Below are positions 9,731-17,636 of a DNA stretch of 60,210 nucleotides, piece by piece. The stretch spans positions 1-60,210 of the forward strand of contig PMFN01000043.1 of the NCBI GenBank assembly GCA_003155135.1, written 5' to 3'. Every line of letters starts with the position of its first letter. Positions within the stretch are counted from its first letter, which is position 1. Both the position numbers and the translations under genes were made by a program. Under the pieces are notes generated by a model. That model searched no databases. It worked only from the letters and a program-made list of their open reading frames with translations, and was not told the origin of the DNA. This DNA comes from Acidimicrobiaceae bacterium. Lineage in GTDB: Bacteria; Actinomycetota; Acidimicrobiia; Acidimicrobiales; RAAP-2.

Positions 9731-10693
9731 TCACAGCACGATGCCGACGGTCACGAGGATTCCGACCACCAGCTGCAGCCGACCGGTGGCGGCGAGCACC
9801 GGGAGGAGCGAGCGACCTTCGGCGCCACTCAGCACGAGTCGGCAGGGGGCGACGGCGAGGGGGATGGCGAGCAGTGCGACCAGCACCACGGGCCGCTCGA
9901 CTGCGAGCAGCCCCACGCCGACGAAGGCAAGGACCACAGAACCGACGTAGAGCCAGCTGGCCCGGGCTCGCCCGAGCCGCACGGCCAGGGTGCGCTTGTT
10001 GGCCGTCATGTCCCCCGCCACATCGCGCAAGTTGTTCGCCTCCAACAGGGCGGTCGACAAGAACCCGACAGGCAGGGAGGCGAGCAGGTAGAGAAGCGCG
10101 AGATGGGTGAACTGCACGTAGGCGGAGCCGACCGTGGCCACGAGGCCGAAGAAGACGAAGACGAACAGCTCCCCGAGGCCCAGATAGCCGTAGGGCTTGG
10201 GGCCACCGGTGTAGAACCACCCCGCCGCGAAGCAGGCCGCCCCGATCGGGACCAGCCACCACGTGGTGGCCGCGGCCAGCGCCAGCCCCGCCACGCCGGC
10301 CCCGCCGAAGGCGATGAACGCCGCGGAGCGCACGGCCCTCGGGGTGGCGAGCCCCGAGGCCACCAGCCGCAGGGGGCCGACGCGCTGCTCGTCGGTGCCG
10401 CGGATGCCGTCGGAATAGTCGTTCGCGTAGTTGGTCCCGATCTGGATGGCGAGGGCGACCACCAGTGCCAGGGCGGCGCGCCACCAGATGACCGAGAAGG
10501 CCCCCTCCGGCGTGGCCAGCGCGGCGGTGCTGTGGAGGACAAGCTGGTGATGGCGACCTTCCCACCAGCCGGCTGCGGTCCCGACCACGACGGGAACCGC
10601 CGCGGCGACCAATGTGCGGGGGCGGGCACCGAGGACCCACCGCCTGACCGTGCCCGGTGTCGCTGCCCCCTCCGCCGCCGGGGCCACGGTCAC
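9731..10693 (-). CDS. menA: MenA: 1,4-dihydroxy-2-naphthoate prenyltransferase
   Basis: Integral membrane UbiA-superfamily enzyme (320 residues) that attaches the polyprenyl chain to 1,4-dihydroxy-2-naphthoate to give demethylmenaquinone. The first Asp-rich motif is [14 protein letters not shown] at residues 88-101. The second is the [17 protein letters not shown] stretch near residues 217-233. Both are MenA hallmarks for binding Mg-diphosphate. About eight hydrophobic helices are visible. The start ATG overlaps the menB stop by 4 nt, so menB and menA form an operon with translational coupling. The methyltransferase for the final step (MenG/UbiE) is not in the window. Confidence 0.95.
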   Translation of the reverse strand: MTVAPAAEGAATPGTVRRWVLGARPRTLVAAAVPVVVGTAAGWWEGRHHQLVLHSTAALATPEGAFSVIWWRAALALVVALAIQIGTNYANDYSDGIRGTDEQRVGPLRLVASGLATPRAVRSAAFIAFGGAGVAGLALAAATTWWLVPIGAACFAAGWFYTGGPKPYGYLGLGELFVFVFFGLVATVGSAYVQFTHLALLYLLASLPVGFLSTALLEANNLRDVAGDMTANKRTLAVRLGRARASWLYVGSVVLAFVGVGLLAVERPVVLVALLAIPLAVAPCRLVLSGAEGRSLLPVLAATGRLQLVVGILVTVGIVL

Positions 10694-11598
10694 GGACGAC
10701 GCGGGAACTTGGAAAAATCGGGCGCCCGGTGCTCGACGAAGGCGTTGCGACCCTCCTGGCCCTCCTCGGACATATAGAAGAGCATGGTGGCGTCACCGGC
10801 GAGCTGCTGGACGCCGGCGAGGCCGTCGTCGGCGGCGTTGAAGCCGGCTTTGCACATCCGCAGGGCGATCGGCGAGAGGGTCAGCATGCGGCGGCACCAC
10901 GCGACGGTCTCGGTCTCGAGCTCGGCCAAGGGGACCACGGCGTTGACCAGGCCCCAGTCGAGTGCCTGGCTGGCGTCGTACTGGCGGCAGAGGAACCAGA
11001 CCTCCTTCGCACGCTTGAGCCCGATGGTGCGCGCCAGCAAGCTCGAGCCGTACCCACCGTCGAAGCTCCCGACGATCGGCCCGGTCTGGCCGAAGCGGGC
11101 GTTGTCCGCCGCGATGGTGAGGTCGCACACCAGGTGGAGGATGTGGCCCCCTCCGATGGCGTAGCCCGCCACCATGGCGACCACCGGCTTGGGCAGGCGC
11201 CGGATCTGGATCTGGAGGTCGAGCACGTTGAGCCGGCCGATGCCCGCCCGGGCGACGTCGTCGTCGCCGATGTAGCCGTCGTCGCCGCGGATCTTCTGGT
11301 CGCCGCCCGAGCAGAACGCGTCGGGACCCTCACCGGTGAAGATGATCGCCCCGACGGCGGGGTTGTCCCGGGCGCGGTTGAAGGCGTCGGTGAGCTCGAA
11401 CAGCGTCTGGGGACGAAAGGCGTTGCGGACCTCGGGTCGGCAGATCGTGATCTTGGCGATGCCCTCGGCCACCTCGTAGCGGATGTCCCCGTAGTCTCCT
11501 TCGCTGGCCCACTCGGGTGCGGGGCCCGACCGATGGTCGTCAACCGGGTCGTGCGGGGCACCGGTGATCACCGTCTCTTGCGTTGTGGGCTCGGTCAT
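10690..11598 (-). CDS. menB: MenB: 1,4-dihydroxy-2-naphthoyl-CoA synthase
   Basis: Crotonase-fold enzyme (302 residues) that closes the second ring of the naphthoquinone from OSB-CoA. Diagnostic segments are [15 protein letters not shown] (residues 95-109), the oxyanion-hole [16 protein letters not shown] (145-160), and [15 protein letters not shown] (176-190) with the MenB-specific Ser/Asp. The first ~35 residues are a low-complexity polar extension, common in actinobacterial MenB. It is the first gene of the menB-menA operon. Its ATG is 21 bp from the divergent menE start and appears to be the first or second base of a leaderless transcript. Confidence 0.96.
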   Translation of the reverse strand: MTEPTTQETVITGAPHDPVDDHRSGPAPEWASEGDYGDIRYEVAEGIAKITICRPEVRNAFRPQTLFELTDAFNRARDNPAVGAIIFTGEGPDAFCSGGDQKIRGDDGYIGDDDVARAGIGRLNVLDLQIQIRRLPKPVVAMVAGYAIGGGHILHLVCDLTIAADNARFGQTGPIVGSFDGGYGSSLLARTIGLKRAKEVWFLCRQYDASQALDWGLVNAVVPLAELETETVAWCRRMLTLSPIALRMCKAGFNAADDGLAGVQQLAGDATMLFYMSEEGQEGRNAFVEHRAPDFSKFPRRP

Positions 11599-11619
11599 GG
11601 CGCCTTACGCTACCGGCGG
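11599..11619. promoter_or_regulatory. Mirror-image bidirectional leaderless promoter, menB/menE
   Basis: The 21-bp gap contains TTACGCTA, whose complement reads TAGCGTAA. The plus-strand -10 is TACGCT (11606-11611), 8 nt before the menE ATG. The minus-strand -10 is TAGCGT (11612-11607), 8 nt before the menB ATG. The two hexamers overlap by five bases and have identical spacing. Predicted start points are about 18-20 bp apart. No SD sequence fits in either direction. Confidence 0.65.
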
Positions 11620-12765
11620 ATGCCCCAGCTCGTCGCACTCGACCTCCCCGGCGGAGCGCCCTTCGTCGATGCCCTGCGGCGGGTCTGGGACGCCGGTGAC
11701 GCCGCCGCCCCGCTCGACCCGAGGCTCCCTGCCGCCGCCCGCCGGGCGGCGATCGCCGCCCTCGCCCCGGGCTCGGTCGTCGATGCCTCGGGCGAGCGCT
11801 CCGCCCTCGACGGCGGCCGGCCCGTCGAGCCCGGTGACGCCCTCGTGCTCACCACGTCGGGGTCGACCGGCACCCCGCGCGGCGTCGTGCTCACCCATGA
11901 CGCCGTCGCCGCCTCAGCCCACGCCACTACGGCCCGTCTCGGCGTCGACCCGCTCCGGCACCACTGGCTGGCCTGTTTACCCCTCGCCCACATCGGCGGG
12001 CTCTCGGTCGTCACCCGTGCGCTACTCACCGACACCCCGCTCACCGTCGTGGCCGGCTTCGACGCGGCCGGGGTCGAGGAGCTCGGCCGCAGCGGAGGGG
12101 TGACCCACGTGTCCCTGGTGGCCACCGCACTGCAGCGGCTCGACGCCTCGGTGTTCGACCTCGTCCTCCTCGGTGGCGCCGCTCCCCCGGGCGACGTGCC
12201 CGACAATGTCGTCGCGACCTACGGGATGACCGAGACCGGCTCGGGGGTCGTCTACGACGGACGACCCCTCGAGGGCGTGGACATCGCGATCGGCGACGGC
12301 ACCGAAGGGGAGCCGGGCGAGATCCTCGTCCGCTGCCCCATGCTGCTGCGGGCCTACCGGGACGGGACCGACCCGCGGCGCACCGGCTCCGACGGCTCGG
12401 GTGGCTGGCTCGCAACAGGGGACGCCGGAAGGCTCCTGGCCGACGGCACGTTGGCCGTCGACGGGCGCCTGGCCGAAGTGATCGTGACCGGCGGCGAGAA
12501 GGTCTGGCCCGCCGGGGTCGAGGCCGCGCTGGCCAACCACCCGAAGGTGGCCGAAGTAGCCGTCTGGCGCCGCGCCGACCCCGAATGGGGCCAGCGCGTG
12601 GTCGCCTGGGTGGTGCCGGCCCCCGAGGGGGCGCCCACGCTCGACGAGCTCGTGGACCTGGTTCGTGCCTCGCTCCCGCCCTGGGCGGCGCCGAAGGAAC
12701 TCGTGCTCGTCACGTCCCTGCCGCGGACGGGGCCGGGGAAGGTCGCCCGACGCGCACTTTCGTGA
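11620..12765 (+). CDS. menE: MenE: o-succinylbenzoate-CoA ligase
   Basis: Adenylate-forming ligase that activates o-succinylbenzoate with CoA, supplying the MenB substrate. Motifs are the P-loop-like TTSGSTGTPRGVVLTH (residues 78-93), YGMTETGSG (201-209), a TGDAGR segment in the hinge region, and the catalytic C-terminal Lys in RTGPGKVARR. At 381 residues it is shorter than typical acyl-CoA synthetases, as MenE proteins usually are, with a reduced N-terminal subdomain. The ATG at 11620 was chosen because the -10 TACGCT lies 8 nt upstream. The same frame is open back to 10657, but that part is antisense to menB and menA. The downstream gene ctaB is co-oriented but has its own promoter-like element. 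Confidence 0.93.
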   Translation: MPQLVALDLPGGAPFVDALRRVWDAGDAAAPLDPRLPAAARRAAIAALAPGSVVDASGERSALDGGRPVEPGDALVLTTSGSTGTPRGVVLTHDAVAASAHATTARLGVDPLRHHWLACLPLAHIGGLSVVTRALLTDTPLTVVAGFDAAGVEELGRSGGVTHVSLVATALQRLDASVFDLVLLGGAAPPGDVPDNVVATYGMTETGSGVVYDGRPLEGVDIAIGDGTEGEPGEILVRCPMLLRAYRDGTDPRRTGSDGSGGWLATGDAGRLLADGTLAVDGRLAEVIVTGGEKVWPAGVEAALANHPKVAEVAVWRRADPEWGQRVVAWVVPAPEGAPTLDELVDLVRASLPPWAAPKELVLVTSLPRTGPGKVARRALS

Positions 12766-12823
12766 GGAATGGGCAATTGTGGGCTTTTGCCTCTAGCTGA
12801 ACCCAACCTGACGTGAGGGTGAG

Positions 12824-12829
12824 TAATGT
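12824..12829 (+). promoter_or_regulatory. -10 element of ctaB
   Basis: TAATGT lies 7 nt before the GTG at 12837, which fits a leaderless ctaB mRNA. It argues against the upstream in-frame GTG codons at 12813 and 12819. Confidence 0.5.
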
Positions 12830-12836
12830 CTCCGGG

Positions 12837-13757
12837 GTGAGCGTGCACACGGGGAGCGGCGATCTCAGCGCCGCGGCAACAAACCCCGTCGTCGGCTCGC
12901 TAAAGGGCTACATCGCCCTCACCAAGCCCCGCATCATCGAGCTCCTCTTGGTCACCACGGTTCCCACGATGTTCGTGGCCGCGCGGCACCTGCCCTCGGC
13001 CCGCCTGGTCGTGATGACATTGATCGGTGGGGCGCTGGCCGCCGGTGGCGCCAATGCCATGAACATGATCTATGACCGTGACATCGACGCGGTCATGGAG
13101 CGGACGAAGCACCGCCCACTCGTGACCGGAGCGGTCAGCGTGCGGGGCGCCATGATCTTCGCGGCGGCCCTCGAAGTCGCCGCTTTCCTCTTGCTCTGGC
13201 AGACCGTGAACCTGCTCTCTGCCGCGCTGGCGGTCTCGGCGACCGCCTTCTACGTCCTCGTCTACACGATGTGGCTCAAGCGCTCCTCGAGCGAGAACAT
13301 CGTCATCGGGGGCGCCGCCGGGGCGGTGCCGGTCCTGGTCGGTTGGAGCGCGGTGACCGACTCGCTCGCCTGGGCGCCGATCATCATGTTCGGCATCATC
13401 TTCTTGTGGACACCGCCGCATTTCTGGGCGCTCGCCGTCAAGTACCGCGACGACTACACGAAGGCCGAGGTGCCCATGTTGCCGTCGGTGATGTCGATGG
13501 AGGGCGTCACCCGCCGGATCCTCATCTACACCGTCGCCCTCTGGGCGCTGTCCCTCACGCTCGCCCCGGTGGCGCACCTCGGCTGGGCCTACTTCGGCGT
13601 CGCCATGGTGCTCGGCGCGCTGCTGTTCGCCTACGCCTGGGCACTGCGCAACGACCCCACACCCAAGCGGGCGATGAAGATGTTCGGCTTCTCGATCACG
13701 TACCTTGCGGTGCTGTTCATCGCCATGGGGGCAATCGCCGTTGTCCTCCACCCCTGA
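12837..13757 (+). CDS. ctaB: CtaB: protoheme IX farnesyltransferase (heme O synthase)
   Basis: UbiA-superfamily membrane enzyme that farnesylates protoheme to heme O, the precursor of heme A for the aa3 oxidase encoded on the other strand. The product is about 306 residues with the conserved NMIYDRDIDAVMERTKHRP stretch (Asp-rich site, with the family's N-x3-D-x3-D pattern), the LTKPRIIELLLVTT entry helix, WTPPHFWALAVKYRDDY near the middle, and eight to nine hydrophobic helices. The GTG at 12837 is preferred because of the TAATGT hexamer 7 nt upstream; the frame can extend to GTG 12813. The next gene starts inside the last codons of ctaB. heme A synthase (ctaA) is not in the window. Confidence 0.93.
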   Translation: MSVHTGSGDLSAAATNPVVGSLKGYIALTKPRIIELLLVTTVPTMFVAARHLPSARLVVMTLIGGALAAGGANAMNMIYDRDIDAVMERTKHRPLVTGAVSVRGAMIFAAALEVAAFLLLWQTVNLLSAALAVSATAFYVLVYTMWLKRSSSENIVIGGAAGAVPVLVGWSAVTDSLAWAPIIMFGIIFLWTPPHFWALAVKYRDDYTKAEVPMLPSVMSMEGVTRRILIYTVALWALSLTLAPVAHLGWAYFGVAMVLGALLFAYAWALRNDPTPKRAMKMFGFSITYLAVLFIAMGAIAVVLHP

Positions 13758-14337
13758 CCAGGCCCGGCGCTCCAACGACCGGATCTTCAAGGTGACGGCG
13801 GCCGTGGCGGCGGTCGCCCTGGTGGGCTTCATCATCTACGTGGTGGCCAAGCCCCGCACCGCCAAGCCCGCCAGCTTCCCCGAGACTCCCCCCTCGTCGC
13901 TGGAGCGGGGGGCCGCCGCGCCAGCGTTCGCCCTCCCCCGGCTTGGCGGCGGCGCGCCGGTGACCCTGGCTGCGGCACCGGGCACACCGACGGTCGTGAA
14001 CTTCTTCGCGTCATGGTGCTCGAACTGCCGGGCCGAGCTGAAGGCTTTCGCAACCGTCGCGGGACGCAATTCGGCGACGGTCAACGTCGTGGGCGTCGAT
14101 TCCAACGACACCAGTACCTCGAACGCCGAGGCGCTGCTCGCGGCGGCGCACGCCTCCTATCCGGTTGGCGTCGACGCCAATGCCCAGGTGGCCAGCGACT
14201 ACAAGCTCGAAGTGCTGCCCGTCACCTACTTCGTCACCGCCAAGGGCACCGTCGCAGGCGTCGCCTTCGGCACCCAGTCGGTGGCGTCGCTCACTCGCCT
14301 CGAGCACACCCTGCTCGGCGTCGGATCGGGGCACTGA
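13741..14337 (+). CDS. TlpA/ResA-type membrane-anchored thioredoxin
   Basis: A protein of about 198 residues with an N-terminal membrane anchor (FKVTAAVAAVALVGFIIYVV) followed by an extracytoplasmic thioredoxin fold. The active site is FFASWCSNCRAEL near residue 92, a CxxC preceded by W. The cis-Pro segment LPVTYF follows later. Such proteins reduce apo-cytochrome or CuA/SCO cysteines outside the membrane. Its place between ctaB and a SCO gene suggests it serves oxidase copper-site maturation. The start is uncertain: a TTG at 13741 overlaps the end of ctaB by 17 nt and gives a sensible N-terminus (SSTPDQARR). Another TTG at 13705 is less likely. Confidence 0.8.
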   Translation: MSSTPDQARRSNDRIFKVTAAVAAVALVGFIIYVVAKPRTAKPASFPETPPSSLERGAAAPAFALPRLGGGAPVTLAAAPGTPTVVNFFASWCSNCRAELKAFATVAGRNSATVNVVGVDSNDTSTSNAEALLAAAHASYPVGVDANAQVASDYKLEVLPVTYFVTAKGTVAGVAFGTQSVASLTRLEHTLLGVGSGH

Positions 14338-14374
14338 CCGTGGGCGTCGGCGTCCATGCGGAAGAATCCGCATC

Positions 14375-15298
14375 GTGAGCGACCCCCGTTCGACGCACCC
14401 CCGACCGCGCGATTCGACCGATGCAGGATCCACCGAGGCCGCCACCGCCGAAGGGCCGCGCCCAGGCAACGAGAGCTCACCGCCGCTTGACCGCTCGGAG
14501 GCCTTCGCGGCAGGCCCGCCGCGCATGCCTCGGCGCTACATCTACTGGATGATCGCCGCGGTGCTCGTGCTCGGGCTCGGGGGCACGCTCGGCGAGCGCC
14601 TGGTCTCCGACGCCGGGCTCAATCCGACCCCGGCCAAGGATTCCCCGGCCCCGACGACCACGACGACCGCTCCCCCGGTCACGACGGTCCCGGTGCCGGG
14701 AGCCTCCCCGGCCCCGGTCAACGCCTCCCTCCAGTCGTTCATGGGCCTCGTGCGCCTACGCCCGTCCGAGGCACCGGCCTACTCGCTCATCGACCAGAAC
14801 GGCCAGCCGGCGACGCTCGCACAGAACACCGGGCAGGTCACCGTACTCACGTTCTTCGACGGCCCATGCAACGACATCTGCCCGGTGCTCGCCGCCGAGA
14901 TCAAAGGGGCGGACACGGCCCTCGGGCCCGACGCCGCCAAGGTCCGCTTCGTCACCGTCAACACCGACCCCAAGGCCACGGCGGTCAGCGCGCTGACCCC
15001 AGCAGTGACCACCACCGGACTCGGTGGCCTGGCAAACTGGTCGATACTCACCGGTCCCCTCATCACACTCAACTCGGTGTGGAAGTCCTATGGGGTGGCC
15101 ATCACGCTCAACACCACGACCGGCGTCATCGCCCACAACGAGGTCATGTACTTCATCGATCCGATCAGCCAGCTCCGCTACCGGGCGACGCCCTTCGCCA
15201 ACGAGACCCGCCAGGGCGCCTACAGCCTCGATCCGGCGAGCACCAACCGATTCGCCCAGGGCATCGCCGCCTACGCCGAGCAGCTGCTGGCACCATGA
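14375..15298 (+). CDS. SCO1/SenC-family copper chaperone for cytochrome oxidase
   Basis: A protein of 307 residues: a polar cytoplasmic N-terminus, one membrane helix (YWMIAAVLVLGLGGTLG), a Thr/Pro-rich linker, then a thioredoxin-like SCO domain. The Cu-binding Cys pair is in FDGPCNDICPVL (C165 and C169, CxxxC). The third ligand is the His of IAHNEVMYFID near residue 253. SCO proteins deliver copper to the CuA site of subunit II. The GTG start at 14375 was chosen to exclude out-of-context upstream sequence. It follows the thioredoxin gene by 37 nt and overlaps the next gene by ATGA, so the block from ctaB on is probably one transcript. Confidence 0.88.
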   Translation: MSDPRSTHPRPRDSTDAGSTEAATAEGPRPGNESSPPLDRSEAFAAGPPRMPRRYIYWMIAAVLVLGLGGTLGERLVSDAGLNPTPAKDSPAPTTTTTAPPVTTVPVPGASPAPVNASLQSFMGLVRLRPSEAPAYSLIDQNGQPATLAQNTGQVTVLTFFDGPCNDICPVLAAEIKGADTALGPDAAKVRFVTVNTDPKATAVSALTPAVTTTGLGGLANWSILTGPLITLNSVWKSYGVAITLNTTTGVIAHNEVMYFIDPISQLRYRATPFANETRQGAYSLDPASTNRFAQGIAAYAEQLLAP

Positions 15299-15951
15299 CC
15301 GACACCGTGACCGAGACGCCGCAGAACAACGCCGAGCCGCCCGAGGGATCCGCCCGCTCGCCGTGGTACCGCCGCCGCACCCCGCTGATCGTCGCCGGCG
15401 TGGTGCTCGTCGTGGGCATCTCCGTGCTCTCCGACCTGCCGGTGCACGCTTCGCGCAGCGCCAACGTGTCGTCGGCGCAGAGCGTCATGAAAGAGGTCAA
15501 CGGCGATCTCGCCCCGTGCGCACTGGCGGCAAAGCAGGCCGTGGCCCTGTGGGGTGCCGAGGAGAACCACACCCTGTCGGCGTCCGATGCCGCCATTGCG
15601 CCGGGAATCCTGCGTGACGACCAGAACGCCTGCTCGTTCACGAACGAGAACATCTACGACCTGTCGAGCATCGAGGTCCCCGGGTCGACCGCCGGCAAGC
15701 ACCTCAGTGCCCTGGTCGGGGCCGTGACCCTGTGGTCCACGGGCGACGCGCTCGGCATCATCGAGGACATCCAGACGCTGATGAGCCAGCCCTCCGACAA
15801 GACGGCGCTCAGTGACCTGGCCAAGCGGGAGCGCCAGGCCGCCCAGGACCGTTCGCAGGCCGATGCGCAGATCAACGGTGCGGACAGCGTGCTCGGTGCG
15901 GCGATCTCTCGACCGGACCTGCCCGTCCTGCCCACTCCGCCGCGCTCGTAG
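15295..15951 (+). CDS. Membrane-anchored protein of unknown function in the ctaB-SCO operon
   Basis: The start overlaps the SCO stop (ATGA). The 218-residue product has a polar N-terminus, one membrane helix at about residues 30-48 (LIVAGVVLVVGISVL) and a mostly helical extracytoplasmic domain. That domain has two Cys, in APCALAAKQ and QNACSFTNE, and a C-terminal coiled-coil-like stretch (DLAKRERQAAQDRSQADAQI). I recognise no family. Co-translation with SCO suggests a role in oxidase assembly or a redox/metal function, but this rests on context only. It converges with ctaG, with 6 bp between stops. Confidence 0.75.
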   Translation: MTDTVTETPQNNAEPPEGSARSPWYRRRTPLIVAGVVLVVGISVLSDLPVHASRSANVSSAQSVMKEVNGDLAPCALAAKQAVALWGAEENHTLSASDAAIAPGILRDDQNACSFTNENIYDLSSIEVPGSTAGKHLSALVGAVTLWSTGDALGIIEDIQTLMSQPSDKTALSDLAKRERQAAQDRSQADAQINGADSVLGAAISRPDLPVLPTPPRS

Positions 15952-15957
15952 CGGCCC

Positions 15958-16764
15958 TCAAGCCGGCGGATCGCCGCCGAGGGTCTTCGGCACCTGCCAC
16001 GCACGTCGGCGCTCCTCCTTCATGAGGCGGAAGAGCTCGTCGTCGGGGTCCTCGTCGTTGCGCAGCCAGAAGTAGAGGTTCCAGAAGATCACCGGCATGA
16101 ATGCCGCCGCTGCCACCAGCCAGATCACGATGGTCGAGACCTGATGGTCGGCGGAGGCTCCCAGGCCGTGGCCGGCGCTGTGGTGGAAGGTCGAGTACCA
16201 CGACGTGTTCGACATGGCCTCGGTGTACGCCAAGACCCACACGGCCCACATCGAGAACGCTGCTTGCGCCAGGCGCCGTGGCCGCGGCGACCGGGGAAGG
16301 AGCGGGGGTGACTCGACGAGTTCGAGCCAGAGCACGACGCCGACGACGGCGAACGAGGCCGCCTCGGCGACGAGCAGCCAGAAGTGCCGGGTGACACCGT
16401 CAACCGCTGCTGGCGTCCTCCAAGCCACGATCGCTGCGACGAACAGGAGCCAGGGGATGAACGCCCTCACGAACTCCGGGTGGCGCCGGCGCCCCGCCGC
16501 CAGGCGGTCCATGGCCCGACCTGCCCCGGTGCCCTCCGTGCCCGCCAGGCGCAGGAACCGCCAGGGCGCGCCACACGTCAGCAGCGCGGGCACCACCATG
16601 GCGAAGACGGAGAACTGCAGCGCCTCGACGAACTCGTAGTGCCTGGCCCACGTCGTCAAGGGCGGTGCCAGCCCGAGGACGAGCAGCACCACCGCACCCA
16701 GCGCGAGCCAGACGCGTTCCGAGTCCGACACGTGGCGGGGTCGCGAGGCGACCCCTGACGTCAT
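15958..16764 (-). CDS. ctaG: CtaG-type (caa3_CtaG) cytochrome c oxidase assembly protein
   Basis: A polytopic membrane protein of 268 residues with about six hydrophobic helices. The AxxDHQVSTIVIWLVAA segment near the C-terminus corresponds to the ADxQxxGxxMW signature of the caa3-oxidase CtaG family, which is thought to help metallation or assembly of the oxidase. It is the last gene of the oxidase operon. Its ATG at 16764 overlaps the TGA of the preceding 37-codon ORF by 4 nt. The C-terminus is cytoplasmic and charged (EERRRAWQVPK). It is distinct from the Cox11-type CtaG of proteobacteria. Confidence 0.85.
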   Translation of the reverse strand: MTSGVASRPRHVSDSERVWLALGAVVLLVLGLAPPLTTWARHYEFVEALQFSVFAMVVPALLTCGAPWRFLRLAGTEGTGAGRAMDRLAAGRRRHPEFVRAFIPWLLFVAAIVAWRTPAAVDGVTRHFWLLVAEAASFAVVGVVLWLELVESPPLLPRSPRPRRLAQAAFSMWAVWVLAYTEAMSNTSWYSTFHHSAGHGLGASADHQVSTIVIWLVAAAAFMPVIFWNLYFWLRNDEDPDDELFRLMKEERRRAWQVPKTLGGDPPA

Positions 16765-16874
16765 CGATTCGGGCGTCGCTCGAAGAAGAGCCAGACAATC
16801 CCCACCAGGAACACGCCGAGCGGAATCACCAGCGTCAGCGTCTCTGGCCCAAGCCAGGGATCACCTGCGATCAT
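16761..16874 (-). CDS. 37-residue single-span membrane protein in the cox operon
   Basis: An ATG at 16874 opens 37 codons ending in a TGA that overlaps the ctaG ATG (ATGA). The SD GAGGAGG sits 6 nt upstream, one of the best ribosome-binding sites in the window. The predicted product starts MIAGDPWLGPE and has one hydrophobic helix (LTLVIPLGVFLVGIVWLFF) and a basic tail (ERRPNR). It has no relatives I can name. Small single-helix subunits are known in many heme-copper oxidases (CcoQ-like, subunit IV-like), so an accessory or assembly subunit is a reasonable inference. Its position between ctaE and ctaG, its SD and its coupling make it a real gene despite its size. Confidence 0.8.
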   Translation of the reverse strand: MIAGDPWLGPETLTLVIPLGVFLVGIVWLFFERRPNR

Positions 16875-16952
16875 CGCCAACCTCCTCGTTGCCTGCAGAC
16901 CAGTGTTCCACGACCGTTCGCCGTTCGCAGTCCGATCATGCCCGCCTGCCGA

Positions 16953-17636
16953 TCAGAGAACATAGAACAGCGCCCAGAAGAAGAGTGCCAGCAATGCGAT
17001 GAAGCCCCAGAAGTACGTGGCGCCCTCGAGATTGGCCCGGAAGAGCCTGGCGGCGGGCAACGCTGAGCGCGGTGCTCCCCCATCCTCGGCAACCGCACGA
17101 CGGAGGCGCAGTTCCCGGGCAAGCAGCGTCTCGAGCCAGTAGGCGCCGACGAGCAAGGTGGCGATGTTGAACCCGGCCCACCCGATGAAGCACGACGCGT
17201 AGCCGCTCGAGCCCGGGAAGAACGGCAGATCGGTCAGCTGATAGATCTGCAGCCCCACGGCCACCAGGGCGCCGAAGACGGTCAGCCAGCCCGCGACCTG
17301 CCAGTCGAGTGTCACCCCACTACGGAACCGCCGGTTGCCATAGGCGATGAGCAGCGCGCACGCCACCGAGGTCACGAAGATGGCGGCACCGAGTCCTGTC
17401 GGGGCGGTGATGCCGTCGGGACGCCAGAGCTGCTCGTTGTTGGCTGAACGGAGGTAGAAGTAGGCGAAGGCTAACCCGGCCGCTCCGAACGCCCAGATGC
17501 CGATCAGCAGGCGGCTGCCGGTCCACAGCGCACCTTCCTGGGCACGCAGCTCGTAGGCGATCTCCTCAGGCGTCTCTTTGAGCGCCGGGAAGGATTCGTC
17601 AGCAGCAAGTCGGTCATTCACGGTGTCTCCGCTCAC
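16953..17636 (-). CDS. ctaE: CtaE: cytochrome c oxidase subunit III
   Basis: A protein of 227 residues in the subunit III family, with five membrane helices. Conserved features are the N-terminal GxWTGSRLLIGIWAFGAAGLAFAY region, the TLDWQVAGW segment, the Glu-containing helix before LLVGAYWLETL, and the terminal WGFIALLALFFWALFYVL. It belongs to the short five-helix form lacking the first two helices of the mitochondrial type. The GTG start overlaps the ctaD stop (GTGA), so it is coupled to subunit I. Subunit III stabilises the proton and oxygen routes of subunit I. Seventy-eight nucleotides separate it from the 37-residue ORF. Confidence 0.92.
   Translation of the reverse strand: MSGDTVNDRLAADESFPALKETPEEIAYELRAQEGALWTGSRLLIGIWAFGAAGLAFAYFYLRSANNEQLWRPDGITAPTGLGAAIFVTSVACALLIAYGNRRFRSGVTLDWQVAGWLTVFGALVAVGLQIYQLTDLPFFPGSSGYASCFIGWAGFNIATLLVGAYWLETLLARELRLRRAVAEDGGAPRSALPAARLFRANLEGATYFWGFIALLALFFWALFYVL

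Noticed and set aside
10657-11619. 321-codon upstream part of the long plus-strand frame ending with menE
   Set aside because: It is antisense to menB and the menA start, has no similarity to ligases, and the real menE start at 11620 has a well-placed -10.
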